Positions 18,369 to 27,613 of a DNA stretch of 64,000 nt are shown here, one piece after another (position 1 is the first letter of the stretch; each line of letters begins with the position of its first letter). A program made the position numbers and the translations under genes. The notes beneath the pieces are model-generated. The model searched no databases and was not told the origin of the DNA. It was given only the letters and a program-made list of their open reading frames with translations. Location of the stretch: contig NZ_RIAS01000021.1 in NCBI RefSeq assembly GCF_003719335.1, forward strand, positions 1 through 64,000. Direction: 5' to 3'. The DNA is from Paenibacillus amylolyticus (GTDB lineage Bacteria; Bacillota; Bacilli; Paenibacillales; Paenibacillaceae).

Positions 18369-19247
18369 GTGTCGCGATTGAAGACATCTAAGGGGAAGTG
18401 GATTCTCCTCATTGCAGTCATTGCAATGGTCACTGTACTCGCCGGATGTACTCCGCAAGGTGCAGGAGTTACAACGGAAGATCTGAAGAATAGTGAGTCA
18501 TTCTGGCAGGCCAATGTTGTGTACTGGTTCTCACTGGCGCTGGATACATTCGCCAACTGGTTTAACGGTGAATATGGACTGGCCGTCCTTGTGATGGTGC
18601 TGATTGTACGGACATTGATTTTGCCATTAACGATGAAACAGGTTCGCAGCTCCAAAGCAATGCAGGCCATTCAGCCGCAGCTTAAGGAGATTCAAGCCAA
18701 GTATAAAGATACACCTGAAAAAGTTCAGCAAGAAACGATGAAATTGTTCCAGGAGAACAAGGTTAATCCGATGGCCGGCTGTCTGCCTCTTATCATTCAG
18801 ATGCCGATATACATCGCACTTTATAACTCCATTTACGGAAACTCCAGTCTGAGAACGCATGATTTCTTGTGGCTCCAGCTGGGATCACCGGATCACCTGT
18901 TTATTTTGCCAGTGCTGGCTGCGATCACAACATTCATTCAAACGTGGATGATGATGCGTATGAATCCTGCACAGCAGATTGGCCCAATGCAGTTCATGCT
19001 GTGGGTGTATCCGATTTTGATTTTTGTTATGTCGTATCAGTTCCCGTCAGCGTTGCCGCTTTACTGGTTCTACAGTAATATTTACACCATCGTGCAAAAC
19101 TATTTCCTTTACCGGAATAATGATAAAGTTGTGGCCGAGGTCAACGTGAAGCAAAGCAGCTCTTCCAAAAATGGAGCTAAACGCAAAAACGGTGGCAAGG
19201 CAACCGTCTCTGGGAAAGGGTCGAAAGGGGCCAAAAAATCGAAATGA
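18369..19247 (+). CDS. yidC: Membrane protein insertase YidC/Oxa1 (SpoIIIJ type)
   Basis: The 292-residue lipoprotein insertase has a signal peptide ending at lipobox TVLAGC (Cys near residue 27). Family motifs are VRTLILPLTMKQVRSSKAMQAIQPQLKEIQ, with the functional Arg, and NPMAGCLPLIIQMPIYIALY. About five membrane segments and a Lys/Ser-rich basic tail follow. It inserts membrane proteins; one paralogue in B. subtilis (SpoIIIJ) is needed for sporulation. The start is GTG at 18369 after GAGAGGGG; an upstream ATG at 18364 is quickly closed. It overlaps the next gene by 4 nt. Confidence 0.95.
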   Translation: MSRLKTSKGKWILLIAVIAMVTVLAGCTPQGAGVTTEDLKNSESFWQANVVYWFSLALDTFANWFNGEYGLAVLVMVLIVRTLILPLTMKQVRSSKAMQAIQPQLKEIQAKYKDTPEKVQQETMKLFQENKVNPMAGCLPLIIQMPIYIALYNSIYGNSSLRTHDFLWLQLGSPDHLFILPVLAAITTFIQTWMMMRMNPAQQIGPMQFMLWVYPILIFVMSYQFPSALPLYWFYSNIYTIVQNYFLYRNNDKVVAEVNVKQSSSSKNGAKRKNGGKATVSGKGSKGAKKSK

Positions 19248-19945
19248 CCACAGTCATTACGTCAGGAAAAACCGTTGAAGATGCTGTAAACCAAGGATTG
19301 GCTGAGCTTGGCGTAAGCCGGGACAAGGTCGAGATACAAGTGTTAGAGCAGCCGTCAAAAGGATTCCTGGGTTTGTTCGGGGTGAAGGCTGCTAAAGTTG
19401 AAGTGAAACTGTTGTCCGTACCCGAAGCTGTACCACAGCCGATCAAACCAGCCACACCTGAACCTGAGATTGAAGCATTACTTGAGGGTGTAGCAGTCCA
19501 TAATCCCTATGAAGAAGCGGCTGCGTTTTTGAAAGAGGTTGCGGCAGGTATGGGGTTGGATGTCGAAGTGCATATCAAGAAACAGCGAGATGGTCATATC
19601 TTCAATATCTCCGGGGAAGACCTTGGCATGATTATTGGCAGACGTGGACAGACGCTGGATGCTCTTCAGTATTTGACCAATATCGTAGCCAACCGCTACT
19701 CGGAGAGCTTTGTTCGCATCGTACTTGATGCCGAGAACTTCCGCCAGCGCCGGCGGAAAACGCTTGAAGATCTGGCTGAACGATTAGCTGGACAAGCGAT
19801 CCGCACAGGTAAGGAAGTTGTGCTAGAGCCGATGCCTCCGCTTGAACGTAAAGTGATTCATGCCAAACTGCAAAATCACCCGCAGATTAAGACCTTAAGT
19901 AAGGGCGAGGAGCCCAATCGGCGTGTGGTTATTACGTTGAAATAA
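19244..19945 (+). CDS. jag: RNA-binding protein Jag/KhpB (SpoIIIJ-associated)
   Basis: The 233-residue protein has an N-terminal Jag domain (VEDAVNQGLAELGVSRDKVEI, then PSKGFLGLFGVKAAKVEV). A KH-like domain with IIGRRGQTLDALQYL lies at about 135-150, followed by an R3H domain near the end. KhpB proteins bind RNA, with effects on cell division and elongation reported in streptococci. The ATGA overlap with yidC indicates translational coupling. Confidence 0.95.
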   Translation: MTTVITSGKTVEDAVNQGLAELGVSRDKVEIQVLEQPSKGFLGLFGVKAAKVEVKLLSVPEAVPQPIKPATPEPEIEALLEGVAVHNPYEEAAAFLKEVAAGMGLDVEVHIKKQRDGHIFNISGEDLGMIIGRRGQTLDALQYLTNIVANRYSESFVRIVLDAENFRQRRRKTLEDLAERLAGQAIRTGKEVVLEPMPPLERKVIHAKLQNHPQIKTLSKGEEPNRRVVITLK

Positions 19946-19960
19946 CACGCAATTGATGAC

Positions 19961-19994
19961 GCAATGGCTGCCTGCCCGGTGCAGAAGCCATTGC
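19961..19994 (+). terminator. Terminator after jag
   Basis: GCAATGGCT pairs with AGCCATTGC across a 16-nt loop and is followed by TTTTTT. Confidence 0.85.
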
Positions 19995-20111
19995 TTTTTT
20001 CGTACCGAAGTATATGAGACAGGTAGAGTACCCATAGAGTTGAATATGTGTTGGCATTCTCCGGGATGGGATGGATGACAACTTCATTATAGAGAGTAGG
20101 GAGAGATCACA

Positions 20112-21488
20112 ATGATTAGCGATACGATTACAGCCATATCTACGGCGGTTGGTGAAGCCGGCATAGCCGTTATTCGCGTCAGCGGGCCGGATGCGGTGAC
20201 CGAGACAGAGAAGATTTTTCGCAGCAAAACACCTTTGACTCAGGCACCTTCCCATACGGTTCATTACGGTCATATTATAGATCCTGGCCATGGGGAAAAG
20301 GTTGAAGAGGTACTGGTCACGGTGATGCGTGCGCCTCGTTCCTTCACCACAGAGGATGTTGTTGAGATTAGTGCACATGGTGGTGTCGTATCTGTTAAGC
20401 GGGTGATGGATCTGCTACTGCAGCTGAACATCCGTTTGGCTGAACCGGGCGAATTTACGAAACGTGCTTTCCTCAATGGACGGATTGACTTGTCCCAAGC
20501 AGAAGGGGTCATGGATCTAATACGTTCGAAGTCAGATCGTGCCTTCTCGGTAGCACTGAAGCAGGTAGAAGGTAAACTCTCCTCCAAGCTTCGTGATTTG
20601 AGATATACGCTGGTCGAGACACTGGCTCATATCGAAGTGAATATCGATTATCCTGAGCATGATGTGGAATCATTAACGTCTGAATTTATTAAAGAAAAAT
20701 CCAGCGAGGTTATGGCTGAGATCGATAAGTTGCTCACAACAGCAGAACAAGGGAAAATATTGCGTGAAGGTATTACGACAGCGATCGTCGGAAGACCTAA
20801 CGTGGGTAAATCTTCATTAATGAATACACTTGCGCAAGATAACCGGGCAATCGTTACCGATATTCCAGGAACGACCCGCGATGTCATTGAAGAATTCATT
20901 ACAATAAACAATATCCCTTTGAAGCTGCTCGATACCGCTGGAATCCGGGAGACGATGGACGTTGTTGAGAGAATTGGGGTAGAGCGCTCACGTTCTGCTG
21001 TCAATGATGCGGATCTGATTCTGATGGTTGTGAATGCGGCTGAGCCTCTTCATCAGGATGAGATTGAATTGCTGGAACAAATCCGCGGTAGACAATCAAT
21101 TATCATTATGAATAAAATGGACTTAACACCACAGATTGACCGTGACGTTCTGCTCCGTTACATTCCCGAGGAGCGGCTTGTCCCGATGTCGGTGAAGGAT
21201 GATCTGGGCGTTGATCGATTGGAAGATGCCATCTCGACGCTGTTCTTCAGTGGAAAGCTGGAGTCTGCTGACTTGACATATGTAAGTAATGTTCGCCACA
21301 TTGCCTTATTGAAAAAGGCGAAGCAATCTCTGATCGATGCGTATGAGGCTGCGGATCAGTTTGTTCCAATTGATATGATCCAGATCGATGTTCGTTTGGC
21401 ATGGGAGCAGCTCGGAGAGATCGTGGGAGATACAGCGCATGATGCATTAATAGATCAGATTTTTTCCCAGTTCTGTCTAGGAAAGTAA
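20112..21488 (+). CDS. mnmE: tRNA U34 modification GTPase MnmE
   Basis: This 458-residue GTPase works with MnmG to place carboxymethylaminomethyl groups on wobble uridine of certain tRNAs. It has an N-terminal folate-binding domain, a G domain with GRPNVGKSSLMN, DIPGTTRD, DTAG and NKMD, and the C-terminal FCLGK, equivalent to the conserved C-x-G-K end. GGGAGAGA precedes the ATG. mnmG and rsmG follow on the same strand. Confidence 0.97.
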   Translation: MISDTITAISTAVGEAGIAVIRVSGPDAVTETEKIFRSKTPLTQAPSHTVHYGHIIDPGHGEKVEEVLVTVMRAPRSFTTEDVVEISAHGGVVSVKRVMDLLLQLNIRLAEPGEFTKRAFLNGRIDLSQAEGVMDLIRSKSDRAFSVALKQVEGKLSSKLRDLRYTLVETLAHIEVNIDYPEHDVESLTSEFIKEKSSEVMAEIDKLLTTAEQGKILREGITTAIVGRPNVGKSSLMNTLAQDNRAIVTDIPGTTRDVIEEFITINNIPLKLLDTAGIRETMDVVERIGVERSRSAVNDADLILMVVNAAEPLHQDEIELLEQIRGRQSIIIMNKMDLTPQIDRDVLLRYIPEERLVPMSVKDDLGVDRLEDAISTLFFSGKLESADLTYVSNVRHIALLKKAKQSLIDAYEAADQFVPIDMIQIDVRLAWEQLGEIVGDTAHDALIDQIFSQFCLGK

Positions 21489-21632
21489 ATCATTATCCCG
21501 TTTCTTTCATTGAAATGGTTGTGTATGATGGGAAGGTACAATTTCTGCCCGTTGTCAAAGGATGGAATGATGTTGTTGCCAGAAAGTGTTGGTTTTCATA
21601 TAGATAACAGCAAAATTAAGGAGGTAATACAC

Positions 21633-23522
21633 ATGGCTTTTGATGGCGGCAGATATGATGTTATTGTCGTTGGAGCAGGACATGCCGGGGTAGAGTCAGC
21701 TCTTGCAGCAGCCCGAATGGGTTCAAAAACTCTGATGATTACGATCAACCTCGACATGGTGGCTTTCATGCCTTGTAACCCATCCATTGGTGGGCCGGCA
21801 AAAGGACACGTTGTACGTGAAATAGATGCACTGGGCGGGGAAATGGGCCGGAATATTGACAAAACCTTTATCCAGATGCGGATGTTGAATACGGGTAAAG
21901 GACCTGCCGTTCATGCGCTGCGTGCGCAAGCGGATAAGTTCTCTTATCAGCATACAATGAAAGAAACGATGGAGAAAGAACCTAATCTGACCATGCGTCA
22001 GGGTATGGTGGATCGTCTGATTGTTGAGGACGGTCAGTGTGTCGGAGTTGTCACTCAAACAGGTACCGAATATCGTGCCAAAGCTGTAGTGCTCACAACA
22101 GGAACATATTTGCGCGGTAAAGTTATTATGGGAGAGCTGATGTATGAGAGCGGACCAAACAATCAACAGCCATCCCTTAAATTGTCGGAGCATCTGCGTG
22201 AGCTGGGCTTCGAGCTTGTACGTTTCAAAACAGGTACACCACCACGTGTGCATAAGGATACGATTGATTTTAGCAAAACTGAAATTCAGCCCGGTGATGA
22301 TGAGCCGAAGTTCTTTTCCTATGAGACAAAATCTTCTACAAATGAGCAGCTACCTTGCTGGCTGACGTATACTTCTGTGGAAACTCATCAAATTATTAAT
22401 GATAATCTGCATCGTGCGCCGATGTTCTCTGGTGTGATTGAAGGAACAGGGCCGCGTTACTGTCCATCCATTGAGGATAAAATCGTGCGTTTTAGCGATA
22501 AGCCGAAGCATCAGATTTTCCTGGAGCCAGAGGGTAAAAATACGTCCGAGTATTATGTACAGGGCTTGTCTACAAGTTTGCCAGAGGATGTACAGCTTGC
22601 TGTTCTTCGCTCCATTCCAGGAATGGAAAAAGTCGAAATGATGCGTAACGGTTACGCGATTGAATACGATGCGATGGTACCAACGCAATTGTGGCCTTCT
22701 CTGGAAACAAAACGTCTGCCTGGATTGTTCACAGCAGGTCAGATTAATGGTACTTCCGGGTATGAGGAAGCCGCTGGACAAGGGGTAATGGCTGGAATTA
22801 ACGCAGCACGTAAAGTGCAGGGCAAAGAGGCTATTGTGCTTGATCGTTCCCAAGGTTACATTGGTGTACTCATTGATGATCTTGTTACCAAAGGGACGAA
22901 TGAGCCCTACCGTCTGTTAACTTCTCGTGCCGAGTATCGTTTGCTGCTCCGTCATGACAATGCGGATATGCGTCTTACGGAGATTGGTCATGACATTGGA
23001 TTGATCACCGAGGAACGTTATGAAGCTTTCTTGGACAAAAAAGCAAAAGTCGAGCAGGAGATTGCACGTCTGAAAGAGGCAAAAGTACGTCCAGTTGAGG
23101 TTAATGCCAAACTTGAAGAGATTGGTTCTACACCGATTCAAGATGGAAGTACATTGCTGAATCTGATGCGTCGTCCTGAGATTGGCTATGACTGGATCGA
23201 GCAGATTTCTCCTTCCGAGGTTGAACTGACGGCTGATATGAAGGAACAAGTCGAAATTCAGATCAAATATGCAGGATATATAGAGAAACAATTGATTCAC
23301 GTGGAACGTTTGCTGAAAATGGAGAAAAAGAAAATTCCAGACACCATCGTATATGATGAGATTCATGGTCTTGCGATGGAAGCCAAGCAGAAGCTTGCAA
23401 AGATCCGTCCAATCTCCATTGGTCAGGCATCTCGTATAGCGGGTGTTACACCTGCGGATATTTCCATTTTGCTTGTCTACCTGGAGCATTATAATCGCGT
23501 TACCGCAGCAAGGGGACAATAA
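21633..23522 (+). CDS. mnmG: tRNA uridine 5-carboxymethylaminomethyl modification enzyme MnmG
   Basis: The 629-residue FAD enzyme is the partner of MnmE. It shows the dinucleotide-binding GAGHAGVESALAAARMG near the N-terminus, the family signatures NPSIGGPAKGHVVREIDALGG and GTYLRGKVIMG, and RLLTSRAEYRLLLRHDNADMRLTEIG. The ATG at 21633 is set by AAGGAGG 8 nt upstream; the frame extends 41 codons further left without a usable site. Its TAA overlaps the rsmG ATG by one base. Confidence 0.97.
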   Translation: MAFDGGRYDVIVVGAGHAGVESALAAARMGSKTLMITINLDMVAFMPCNPSIGGPAKGHVVREIDALGGEMGRNIDKTFIQMRMLNTGKGPAVHALRAQADKFSYQHTMKETMEKEPNLTMRQGMVDRLIVEDGQCVGVVTQTGTEYRAKAVVLTTGTYLRGKVIMGELMYESGPNNQQPSLKLSEHLRELGFELVRFKTGTPPRVHKDTIDFSKTEIQPGDDEPKFFSYETKSSTNEQLPCWLTYTSVETHQIINDNLHRAPMFSGVIEGTGPRYCPSIEDKIVRFSDKPKHQIFLEPEGKNTSEYYVQGLSTSLPEDVQLAVLRSIPGMEKVEMMRNGYAIEYDAMVPTQLWPSLETKRLPGLFTAGQINGTSGYEEAAGQGVMAGINAARKVQGKEAIVLDRSQGYIGVLIDDLVTKGTNEPYRLLTSRAEYRLLLRHDNADMRLTEIGHDIGLITEERYEAFLDKKAKVEQEIARLKEAKVRPVEVNAKLEEIGSTPIQDGSTLLNLMRRPEIGYDWIEQISPSEVELTADMKEQVEIQIKYAGYIEKQLIHVERLLKMEKKKIPDTIVYDEIHGLAMEAKQKLAKIRPISIGQASRIAGVTPADISILLVYLEHYNRVTAARGQ

Positions 23523-24244
23523 TGGACGATATTCAACAGCAGTTGCAGCTACGCTTGAAGGAGCATGGCTTGGAAGTTGGAGAACTCCAGCTGGAACAGT
23601 TCGAAATGTATTATAAAGAACTTGTCTCCTGGAATGAAAAAATGAATCTTACCGGTATCACAGATCGTGAGCAGGTATATACCAAACATTTTTATGATTC
23701 GGTATCGTTAGCGTTTTATACGGATATGACCAAAGTAAACAAACTAGCTGACATCGGATCAGGAGCAGGGTTCCCGGGAATCCCGCTTAAGATTTGTTTT
23801 CCACATATCCAGCTTACAATCATTGACTCATTGAATAAACGGATTGGTTTCTTACAGCATGTAGTGGATACACTTGGTCTGGAGCAGGTCGAATTGATCC
23901 ATGGTCGTGCTGAGGAGCTGGGCCGCAAAGAAGGATATCGGGACAGCTATGATCTGGTTACTGCACGTGCGGTAGCCAAGCTTGCGGTATTGAATGAATT
24001 CTGTCTTCCTTTTGTACGTAAAAGCGGTATGTTCGCTGCCATGAAGGGTGGAGACCCGCGGGAGGAAATGAAAGAAGCCGAATTCAGCTTTAATCAGCTG
24101 AAAGGGCGGGTAAAGGCAGTTCATCCATTCCAGCTTCCGGTAGAGGAATCAGAACGTCATATCATTTTGATTCAGAAGTTTGATAAGACACCACATAAAT
24201 ATCCTCGTAAACCGGGAACACCGCTCAAAACTCCACTTGTTTAG
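23522..24244 (+). CDS. rsmG: 16S rRNA G527 N7-methyltransferase RsmG
   Basis: The 240-residue Rossmann-fold methyltransferase modifies guanosine 527 of 16S rRNA. The SAM-binding segment LADIGSGAGFPGIPLKICFP and ARAVAKLAVLNEFCLPFVRKSG are diagnostic. Loss of this enzyme is known to give low-level streptomycin resistance. It overlaps mnmG by one base and ends about 50 nt before the palindromic terminator. Confidence 0.96.
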   Translation: MDDIQQQLQLRLKEHGLEVGELQLEQFEMYYKELVSWNEKMNLTGITDREQVYTKHFYDSVSLAFYTDMTKVNKLADIGSGAGFPGIPLKICFPHIQLTIIDSLNKRIGFLQHVVDTLGLEQVELIHGRAEELGRKEGYRDSYDLVTARAVAKLAVLNEFCLPFVRKSGMFAAMKGGDPREEMKEAEFSFNQLKGRVKAVHPFQLPVEESERHIILIQKFDKTPHKYPRKPGTPLKTPLV

Positions 24245-24296
24245 CAGTATGACATGAGGATAAAAACAAAATAACGCGTCGAATGACAAGAGAGAA

Positions 24297-24335
24297 AGAG
24301 AGGATGTTTCACGTGAAACATCCTCTCTTTTTTTA
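24297..24335 (+). terminator. rsmG terminator built on a parS palindrome
   Basis: A perfect 32-bp palindrome (24297-24328, arms of 16 bp, no spacer) is followed by TTTTTTT. As RNA it would form a long hairpin with a small forced loop, a strong intrinsic terminator. Its central 16 bp is a parS site. Confidence 0.85.
24305..24320. other. parS site (ParB/Noc-neighbouring)
   Basis: TGTTTCACGTGAAACA is a fully symmetric version of the ParB-binding site of Bacillales (TGTTCCACGTGAAACA). It lies near parA, parB and the origin, where ParB (Spo0J) loads and spreads. Identification rests on the motif and context. Confidence 0.88.
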
Positions 24336-24860
24336 ATTATTTTTAAAATAGAGTTGAGTTAAATTAAATTTGAACTGTGGAATGAGATTTTCCATACAAA
24401 ATCAGGACTAGAAATAGTCTTAGCCCACCAGGATCGGACGTACATGTGAATTTTTCATACAAAGATATTAGGCAAGCCAGGAATTCTTATAAGATGAGAA
24501 AAGTTTTCTCTTTAATGGGAACTGCAAAAATTTCATAGATTAGCCGGAATAGGTAGAGCATCATTCTTTCAATTTCATAATAAACAGAATAAAAAGCAGG
24601 AAAATTTGATTCTTTTAAAGAATAGGTAAACATAGGATTATGGTGAAAAAGATGATAGAATAGAAGTAACAGTTTATGCGTAAACAGTGATCTTAGATTA
24701 GTTCATATTAATAGATGGTTAAGGATTTGATGCTGTTTCGCAGCAGGCAATACGAATGGCATAACTTATTTCAGTAACGATGAATATGAAGTCTCGCTTA
24801 TGGAATAAGAAGCACCTGCTCTTGTGGGAGCTATTACGAAACTAGGTGGTAATCTACGGA
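24336..24860. other. Gene-free A/T-rich stretch upstream of noc
   Basis: No coding frame is supported over about 525 bp. Two similar segments, TTTTCCATACAAA (near 24390) and TTTTTCATACAAA (near 24452), recur about 60 nt apart and could be binding sites or promoter elements. The noc promoter should lie here but was not assigned. Confidence 0.4.
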
Positions 24861-25679
24861 ATGAAAGAACAATTTTCGAAGTTGTTTGGTTTGGCGGAGC
24901 GCAGTAACGGAGATGAGATTAAACAGGTCCCGGTTAACGAAATTGTGAGCAGCCCGTATCAACCCCGTACTATTTTTGATGATGATAAAATTGATGAGTT
25001 GTTGCAAACGATCAGAACACATGGCGTTATTCAACCTATTGTTGTGCGGGTTCGTAATGGATCATATGAGATCATCGCTGGGGAACGTCGCTGGCGTGCT
25101 GTTCGCAAACTAGGCCTTGAGCACATCCCGGCCATTGTGCGTGAATTCAACGACTCTCAAGCCGCATCCATTGCTCTAATTGAGAATTTGCAGCGTGAAG
25201 GGTTAACTTCAATTGAGGAAGCGGTTGCCTACCAAAAGTTGATTGATTTGCATCAATTGACACAGGAGAGCCTTGCTCAACGACTCGGTAAAAGCCAATC
25301 TACCATTGCCAATAAGATTCGGTTGTTGCAGCTTCCAGAAGGTGTAAAAACAGCCTTGATGGAGCGCAAAATATCTGAACGTCATGCAAGAGCCTTGTTG
25401 TCTCTGGATACGGAAGAACTGCAATTGAAATTGCTGGGCGAGATTATCGACAAGGAATTAAACGTGAAGCAGACAGAGGTACGTGTTGCTTTTTACAAGG
25501 AAGCATCCAAGATTAAAAAGTCCAAACGGATATCCTTTACTAAGGATGTAAGACTGGCACTTAACACGATTCGTCAATCCATCGATATGGTAACAGGTTC
25601 AGGTATGGATATCAAAACCAAAGAAGCGGATCATGAGGATCATTACGAAATCGTTATTCATATTCCAAAACGCAAATAA
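24861..25679 (+). CDS. noc: Nucleoid occlusion protein Noc
   Basis: The ~272-residue ParB-like CTPase blocks division-septum assembly over the nucleoid in Bacillales. It begins MKEQFSKLFGLAERSN, a candidate N-terminal membrane-targeting helix, as in Noc. It carries ParB-box motifs SPYQPRTIFDDDKI and GERRWRAVRKLGLEHIPAIVREF, then the helix-turn-helix SLAQRLGKSQSTIANKIRLLQLPE. Position directly after rsmG and before parA-parB supports Noc rather than a second Spo0J. The ATG at 24861 is chosen over GTG 24846; AGGTGG lies 11 nt upstream. Confidence 0.92.
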   Translation: MKEQFSKLFGLAERSNGDEIKQVPVNEIVSSPYQPRTIFDDDKIDELLQTIRTHGVIQPIVVRVRNGSYEIIAGERRWRAVRKLGLEHIPAIVREFNDSQAASIALIENLQREGLTSIEEAVAYQKLIDLHQLTQESLAQRLGKSQSTIANKIRLLQLPEGVKTALMERKISERHARALLSLDTEELQLKLLGEIIDKELNVKQTEVRVAFYKEASKIKKSKRISFTKDVRLALNTIRQSIDMVTGSGMDIKTKEADHEDHYEIVIHIPKRK

Positions 25680-25691
25680 TTGAAGCTTAAG

Positions 25692-25710
25692 GCGGCAATG
25701 GCCGCTTTTT
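25692..25710 (+). terminator. Weak terminator after noc
   Basis: GCGGC and GCCGC form a short stem followed by TTTTT, 12 nt past the noc stop. The parA promoter should lie in the 160 nt after it. Confidence 0.6.
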
Positions 25711-25870
25711 CTGTCTATATAGTCAGTTTTTCATGCGACGTGAAGGGAACAAATCGTTCTGTTAAGGAAACGGTAGTTGTTGTTCTTGTGGACGGTGACC
25801 GCCTGCTTATTGTTAACTTGTAACTCACAACCTACAAGAAAAGACTCCTATTTTATTTGAGGTGAAGGTA

Positions 25871-26632
25871 TTGTCTAAGATTATGGCCGTAGCAAATCAA
25901 AAGGGCGGTGTGGGGAAAACAACGACATCGGTTAACTTGGGTGCAGGACTTGCTTCACTCGGGAAGAAGGTACTGCTTGTTGATATTGACCCCCAAGGAA
26001 ATACAACGAGCGGAGTCGGAATTAATAAAGCAGATGTGGCGAATTGTATATATGATGTCCTGATTAATGATGTGCCTCCACAGGAAGCGATCGCGGAGAC
26101 ACAGATTGAAGGACTCCATATCATACCTGCAACGATTCAACTTGCCGGAGCCGAGATCGAATTGGTATCCACCATATCGCGAGAAGTTCGTCTGAAGAAG
26201 GCGCTCGCACAAGTGAGAAATAATTATGATTATATTCTTATTGACTGCCCGCCATCGCTCGGAATGTTGACAATTAACTCATTAACTGCCTCCGATTCCG
26301 TGATTATACCGATTCAATGTGAGTATTATGCATTGGAAGGATTAAGCCAATTGCTGAATACAGTCCGGCTGGTACAAAAACATTTAAACACTTCTCTTCA
26401 GATTGAAGGCGTATTATTGACGATGTTTGATGCCCGTACGAATCTTGGCATTCAAGTTATAGAAGAAGTGAAGAAGTATTTTCAGCAAAAAGTATATCAA
26501 ACGATTATTCCGCGTAATGTACGACTGAGTGAGGCACCATCTCACGGACAATCCATTATTACGTATGATCCCCGTTCCCGAGGAGCGGAAGTGTATCTAG
26601 AGCTCGCAAAGGAAGTGATTTCTTATGAGTAA
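25871..26632 (+). CDS. parA: Chromosome partitioning ATPase ParA (Soj)
   Basis: The 253-residue deviant Walker-type ATPase carries KGGVGKTTTSVNLGAGLA, VDIDPQGNTTSG and DCPPSLGMLT. It dimerises on DNA and is acted on by ParB; in Bacillus, Soj also regulates DnaA. The start is best placed at TTG 25871, giving MSKIMAVANQKGG with GAGGTG 6 nt upstream. A GTG at 25862 would lie within that ribosome binding site. Its end overlaps parB by 8 nt. Confidence 0.95.
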   Translation: MSKIMAVANQKGGVGKTTTSVNLGAGLASLGKKVLLVDIDPQGNTTSGVGINKADVANCIYDVLINDVPPQEAIAETQIEGLHIIPATIQLAGAEIELVSTISREVRLKKALAQVRNNYDYILIDCPPSLGMLTINSLTASDSVIIPIQCEYYALEGLSQLLNTVRLVQKHLNTSLQIEGVLLTMFDARTNLGIQVIEEVKKYFQQKVYQTIIPRNVRLSEAPSHGQSIITYDPRSRGAEVYLELAKEVISYE

Positions 26633-27473
26633 GCGGCTTGGAAAAGGACTTGATGCCCTCATTCCTTCGCTTTCAATTAATGACGATGATAAAGTCGTAG
26701 AAATCCCGATTAGCCAACTGCGGGCTAACCCTTATCAGCCGAGAAAAGCATTTGATGAGGAAGCAATACATGAACTGGCGGAATCGATCCGGCAACACGG
26801 CGTGATCCAACCCATTATCGTTCGCCCTGTACTCCGTGGTTATGAGATTATTGCAGGTGAGCGCAGATTTAGGGCATCACAGTATTGTGGTAATGCGACC
26901 ATTCCAGCGGTTGTTCGTACCTTTAATGATCAGCAGGTTATGGAAATAGCCCTGATTGAGAACCTGCAGCGGGAGAATCTGAATGCAATGGAACTGGCGG
27001 TTGCCTACCAGGGATTAATGGATCAATTTTCTTTGACTCAAGAAGAGTTGTCCGTGAAGGTCGGCAAATCACGCTCTCACATCGCTAACTTTTTGCGATT
27101 GTTGGCTTTGCCAGAGGAAGTAAAGGATCATGTTTCACGTGGAACATTGTCAATGGGGCATGCACGTGCCATTGTTGGGGTGAAAGATGAGAGCTTGGTT
27201 AAACAGCTAGCTAAACAGTCCATTGATCAGCAATGGAGTGTTCGTGAGCTGGAAGAAGCAGTGCAACAACTTGATCGTTCCAAAACAGGTGAAGTGAAGG
27301 CTAAGGCCAAGCTAAAGAAGAAAGATCCGTTTATCGACACCTTGGAAGAGTCACTACGGGAACGATTTAAAACGACAGTGAAAATTAAACATGGTCAGAA
27401 AGATAAAGGTAAAATAGAGCTCAACTACTATAGCAAGCAAGATCTCGAACGGTTATTAGAACTGTTGCAATAG
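26625..27473 (+). CDS. parB: Chromosome partitioning protein ParB (Spo0J)
   Basis: The 282-residue protein binds parS, uses CTP to slide and spread, and recruits condensin. It has PISQLRANPYQPRKAFDE, the CTP-binding box GERRFRASQY, ENLQRENLNAMELAVAYQ and the helix-turn-helix LSVKVGKSRSHIANFLRLL. The C-terminal dimerisation domain ends YYSKQDLERLLELL. A parS site lies inside the gene at 27131-27146, as in B. subtilis spo0J. It is translationally coupled to parA. Confidence 0.96.
   Translation: MSKRLGKGLDALIPSLSINDDDKVVEIPISQLRANPYQPRKAFDEEAIHELAESIRQHGVIQPIIVRPVLRGYEIIAGERRFRASQYCGNATIPAVVRTFNDQQVMEIALIENLQRENLNAMELAVAYQGLMDQFSLTQEELSVKVGKSRSHIANFLRLLALPEEVKDHVSRGTLSMGHARAIVGVKDESLVKQLAKQSIDQQWSVRELEEAVQQLDRSKTGEVKAKAKLKKKDPFIDTLEESLRERFKTTVKIKHGQKDKGKIELNYYSKQDLERLLELLQ
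27131..27146. other. parS site within parB
   Basis: TGTTTCACGTGGAACA is the exact reverse complement of the recalled Bacillus parS consensus TGTTCCACGTGAAACA. It encodes part of the residues VSRGT downstream of the helix-turn-helix. Confidence 0.92.
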
Positions 27474-27516
27474 CAACTCGGGTGCATCATTAACAACATG
27501 CAGAGCTACTCATGTC

Positions 27517-27565
27517 ATGACATATCGACTCTGTGTCTTGGAGAAACGATATGTCATTCTTTGTT
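27517..27565 (+). terminator. Terminator after parB
   Basis: ATGACATATCG pairs perfectly with CGATATGTCAT across 19 nt and is followed by TCTTTGTTTG. The stem is long but A/T-rich. Confidence 0.65.
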
Positions 27566-27613
27566 TGTAAACAAATCCTGTAATTATTTCTTATGAGCTG
27601 AGGTGGTAGGAGG

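Noticed and set aside
18294..18369. A missing yidD gene between rnpA and yidC as a deletion
   Set aside because: Several Bacillales naturally lack it at this position, and the 74-bp gap shows no remnant.
23768..23784. TTCCCGGGAA in rsmG as a Noc-binding site
   Set aside because: Only the 10-bp core fits the recalled Noc consensus, and the bases encode the conserved GAGFPGIP methyltransferase motif, so coincidence is likely.
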